A program made the translations under genes and the position numbers. This document shows positions 43,331-44,123 of a stretch of DNA of 44,123 bases, piece after piece; position 1 is the first letter of the stretch, and every line of letters begins with the position of its first letter. The stretch is taken from NCBI GenBank assembly GCA_024689605.1, contig JAILDD010000036.1, positions 1 to 44,123 of the forward strand. The letters are read 5' to 3'. Source of the DNA: Lachnospiraceae bacterium (GTDB lineage: Bacteria; Bacillota_A; Clostridia; Lachnospirales; Lachnospiraceae). The notes beneath the pieces were generated by a model. It was not told where the DNA came from, did no database searches, and saw only the letters and a program-made list of their open reading frames with translations.

Positions 43331-44116
43331 TCAAAACCTGTAATCCCTCTTAATTTCCTCGGTATACTCCCCACTCTTTTCAAATATAATCAGCGGCTTT
43401 TCCAGCTTCATCCCGTTTTTCCCGCCTTTTGCCGCCTCAATGAGCACCATCTCAGGCTCCTTATCCGCATTAGGATAAACGATCCGTATGCGTTTCGGTT
43501 CCAGCCTGTATTTGGTAAGGGTACACAGCAGCTCTGACAGCCTTTCCGGCTTGTGCACCAGAAATAATTTTCCACCGGGAGCAAGCACCTTTGCTGACTC
43601 CCTTGCCACATCCTCAAATGTACATTTAAGCTCATGCCTTGCTATCGCAAGTGCCTCATCCGGATTTACCAGACCGTTGCCCTTTTTCATATACGGCGGA
43701 TTACAGATGACTGCATCAAATGAAGCATGTCCGAAAATCTGCCCCGCTTCCTTTATATCACCTTCCACTATTTCTATCCTGTCCCGCAGAACAGCCCTGT
43801 TGTATTCCACGCTCCGTCTGGCCATGTCAGCGCTTTCTGTCTGAATCTCAAGTCCGGTAAGCTTAGATGCCTTTGTCTTGGCGGCTAACAGAAGCGGCAG
43901 TATCCCTGTGCCCGTGCCCATATCCAGCACTCTTGCACCATCCTTTATGCTTACAAATCCCGAAAGTAGCACTGCATCCATACCGAAACAGAAACGCTTC
44001 GTGTCCTGAATTATAAAAAGGCCCGATATCTGAAGATCATCGAGCCTCTCATTTTCTTTTATTTCTATTTTTGTTTCAGTCCGTGCTTCCGCCACCTTTT
44101 CCTTCTGTTCCGCCAT
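43331..44116 (-). CDS. TrmN6-like tRNA1(Val) (adenine37-N6)-methyltransferase
   Basis: A class I SAM-dependent methyltransferase of 261 residues. The N-terminal RLDDLQISGLFIIQDTKRFC and FGMDAVLLSGFVSIKDG are typical of the TrmN6/YfiC family. Motif I is VLDMGTGTGILPLLLAA, and the target-adenine motif is VICNPPYMKKGNG (NPPY, residues about 142-145). A 20-residue charged N-terminal extension precedes the family start. The ATG at 44116 is 7 bases from the window edge, so its ribosome binding site is not visible and the start is provisional. rsmI follows beyond the hairpin. Confidence 0.88.
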   Translation of the reverse strand: MAEQKEKVAEARTETKIEIKENERLDDLQISGLFIIQDTKRFCFGMDAVLLSGFVSIKDGARVLDMGTGTGILPLLLAAKTKASKLTGLEIQTESADMARRSVEYNRAVLRDRIEIVEGDIKEAGQIFGHASFDAVICNPPYMKKGNGLVNPDEALAIARHELKCTFEDVARESAKVLAPGGKLFLVHKPERLSELLCTLTKYRLEPKRIRIVYPNADKEPEMVLIEAAKGGKNGMKLEKPLIIFEKSGEYTEEIKRDYRF

Positions 44117-44123
44117 TCACATT

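Overview
The window (about 45% GC by eye, most genes on the minus strand) looks like a chromosomal housekeeping segment of an anaerobic Firmicute, most probably a Lachnospiraceae member related to Butyrivibrio, Roseburia or Coprococcus. The grounds are a Phe T-box leader on pheST, short-form HisG with HisZ, a HisA/F-like domain fused to HisIE, a DUF5688-type protein, the paired radical-SAM/DUF2344 genes with RNase G, and AGGAGG ribosome binding sites. No phage, insertion sequence, integrase or CRISPR array is visible.

Layout. 1-250: start of rpsB (cut by the window edge) with promoter and a structured leader. 250-2388: membrane-anchored CotH-family protein, divergent from a plus-strand operon (2567-6204) for a membrane-anchored FKBP/trigger-factor-like isomerase and a polar amino-acid ABC importer (lipoprotein, permease, ATPase). 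6231-9243: SH3-domain membrane protein, tRNA-Arg(CCG), a DUF5688-like protein and an intergenic zone of tandem hairpins. 9243-15726: efp, aroQ, aroK and an EF-G-like GTPase on minus, divergent from tyrA-aroA on plus; aroQ, aroK, aroA and tyrA supply shikimate and tyrosine pathway steps. 15806-19631: degV, a PilZ protein, queA and an M18 aminopeptidase. 19725-23648: pheT, pheS, Phe T-box and promoter. 23658-27319: YihY-like membrane protein, a stand-alone structured small RNA with its own promoter and terminator, a minimal soluble chemoreceptor-like protein and a tandem-repeat protein with a Pro/Ala linker. 27500-36450: a long operon hisZ-hisG-hisD-hisB-hisIE, then a B12-type radical SAM enzyme, a DUF2344 protein and RNase G. 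36448-44116: trmN6-like methyltransferase, rsmI, trmO and a 1716-residue transglutaminase-like/DUF4011/helicase/nuclease-fold protein joined to the RNA-modification genes.

The most interesting items are the structured RNA at 24612-24799, whose 3' arm has two competing 5' partners; the eight-repeat SHOCT-like protein at 25670-27319; the giant DUF4011 helicase, whose architecture matches a reported class of single-gene anti-phage proteins; the fused HisA/F-like domain on HisIE; the his leader dyad; and a set of intergenic hairpins that may be a dispersed repeat family.

Most genes are ordinary core genes. Family names come from recognising motifs by eye. No alignment, folding or database search was run.
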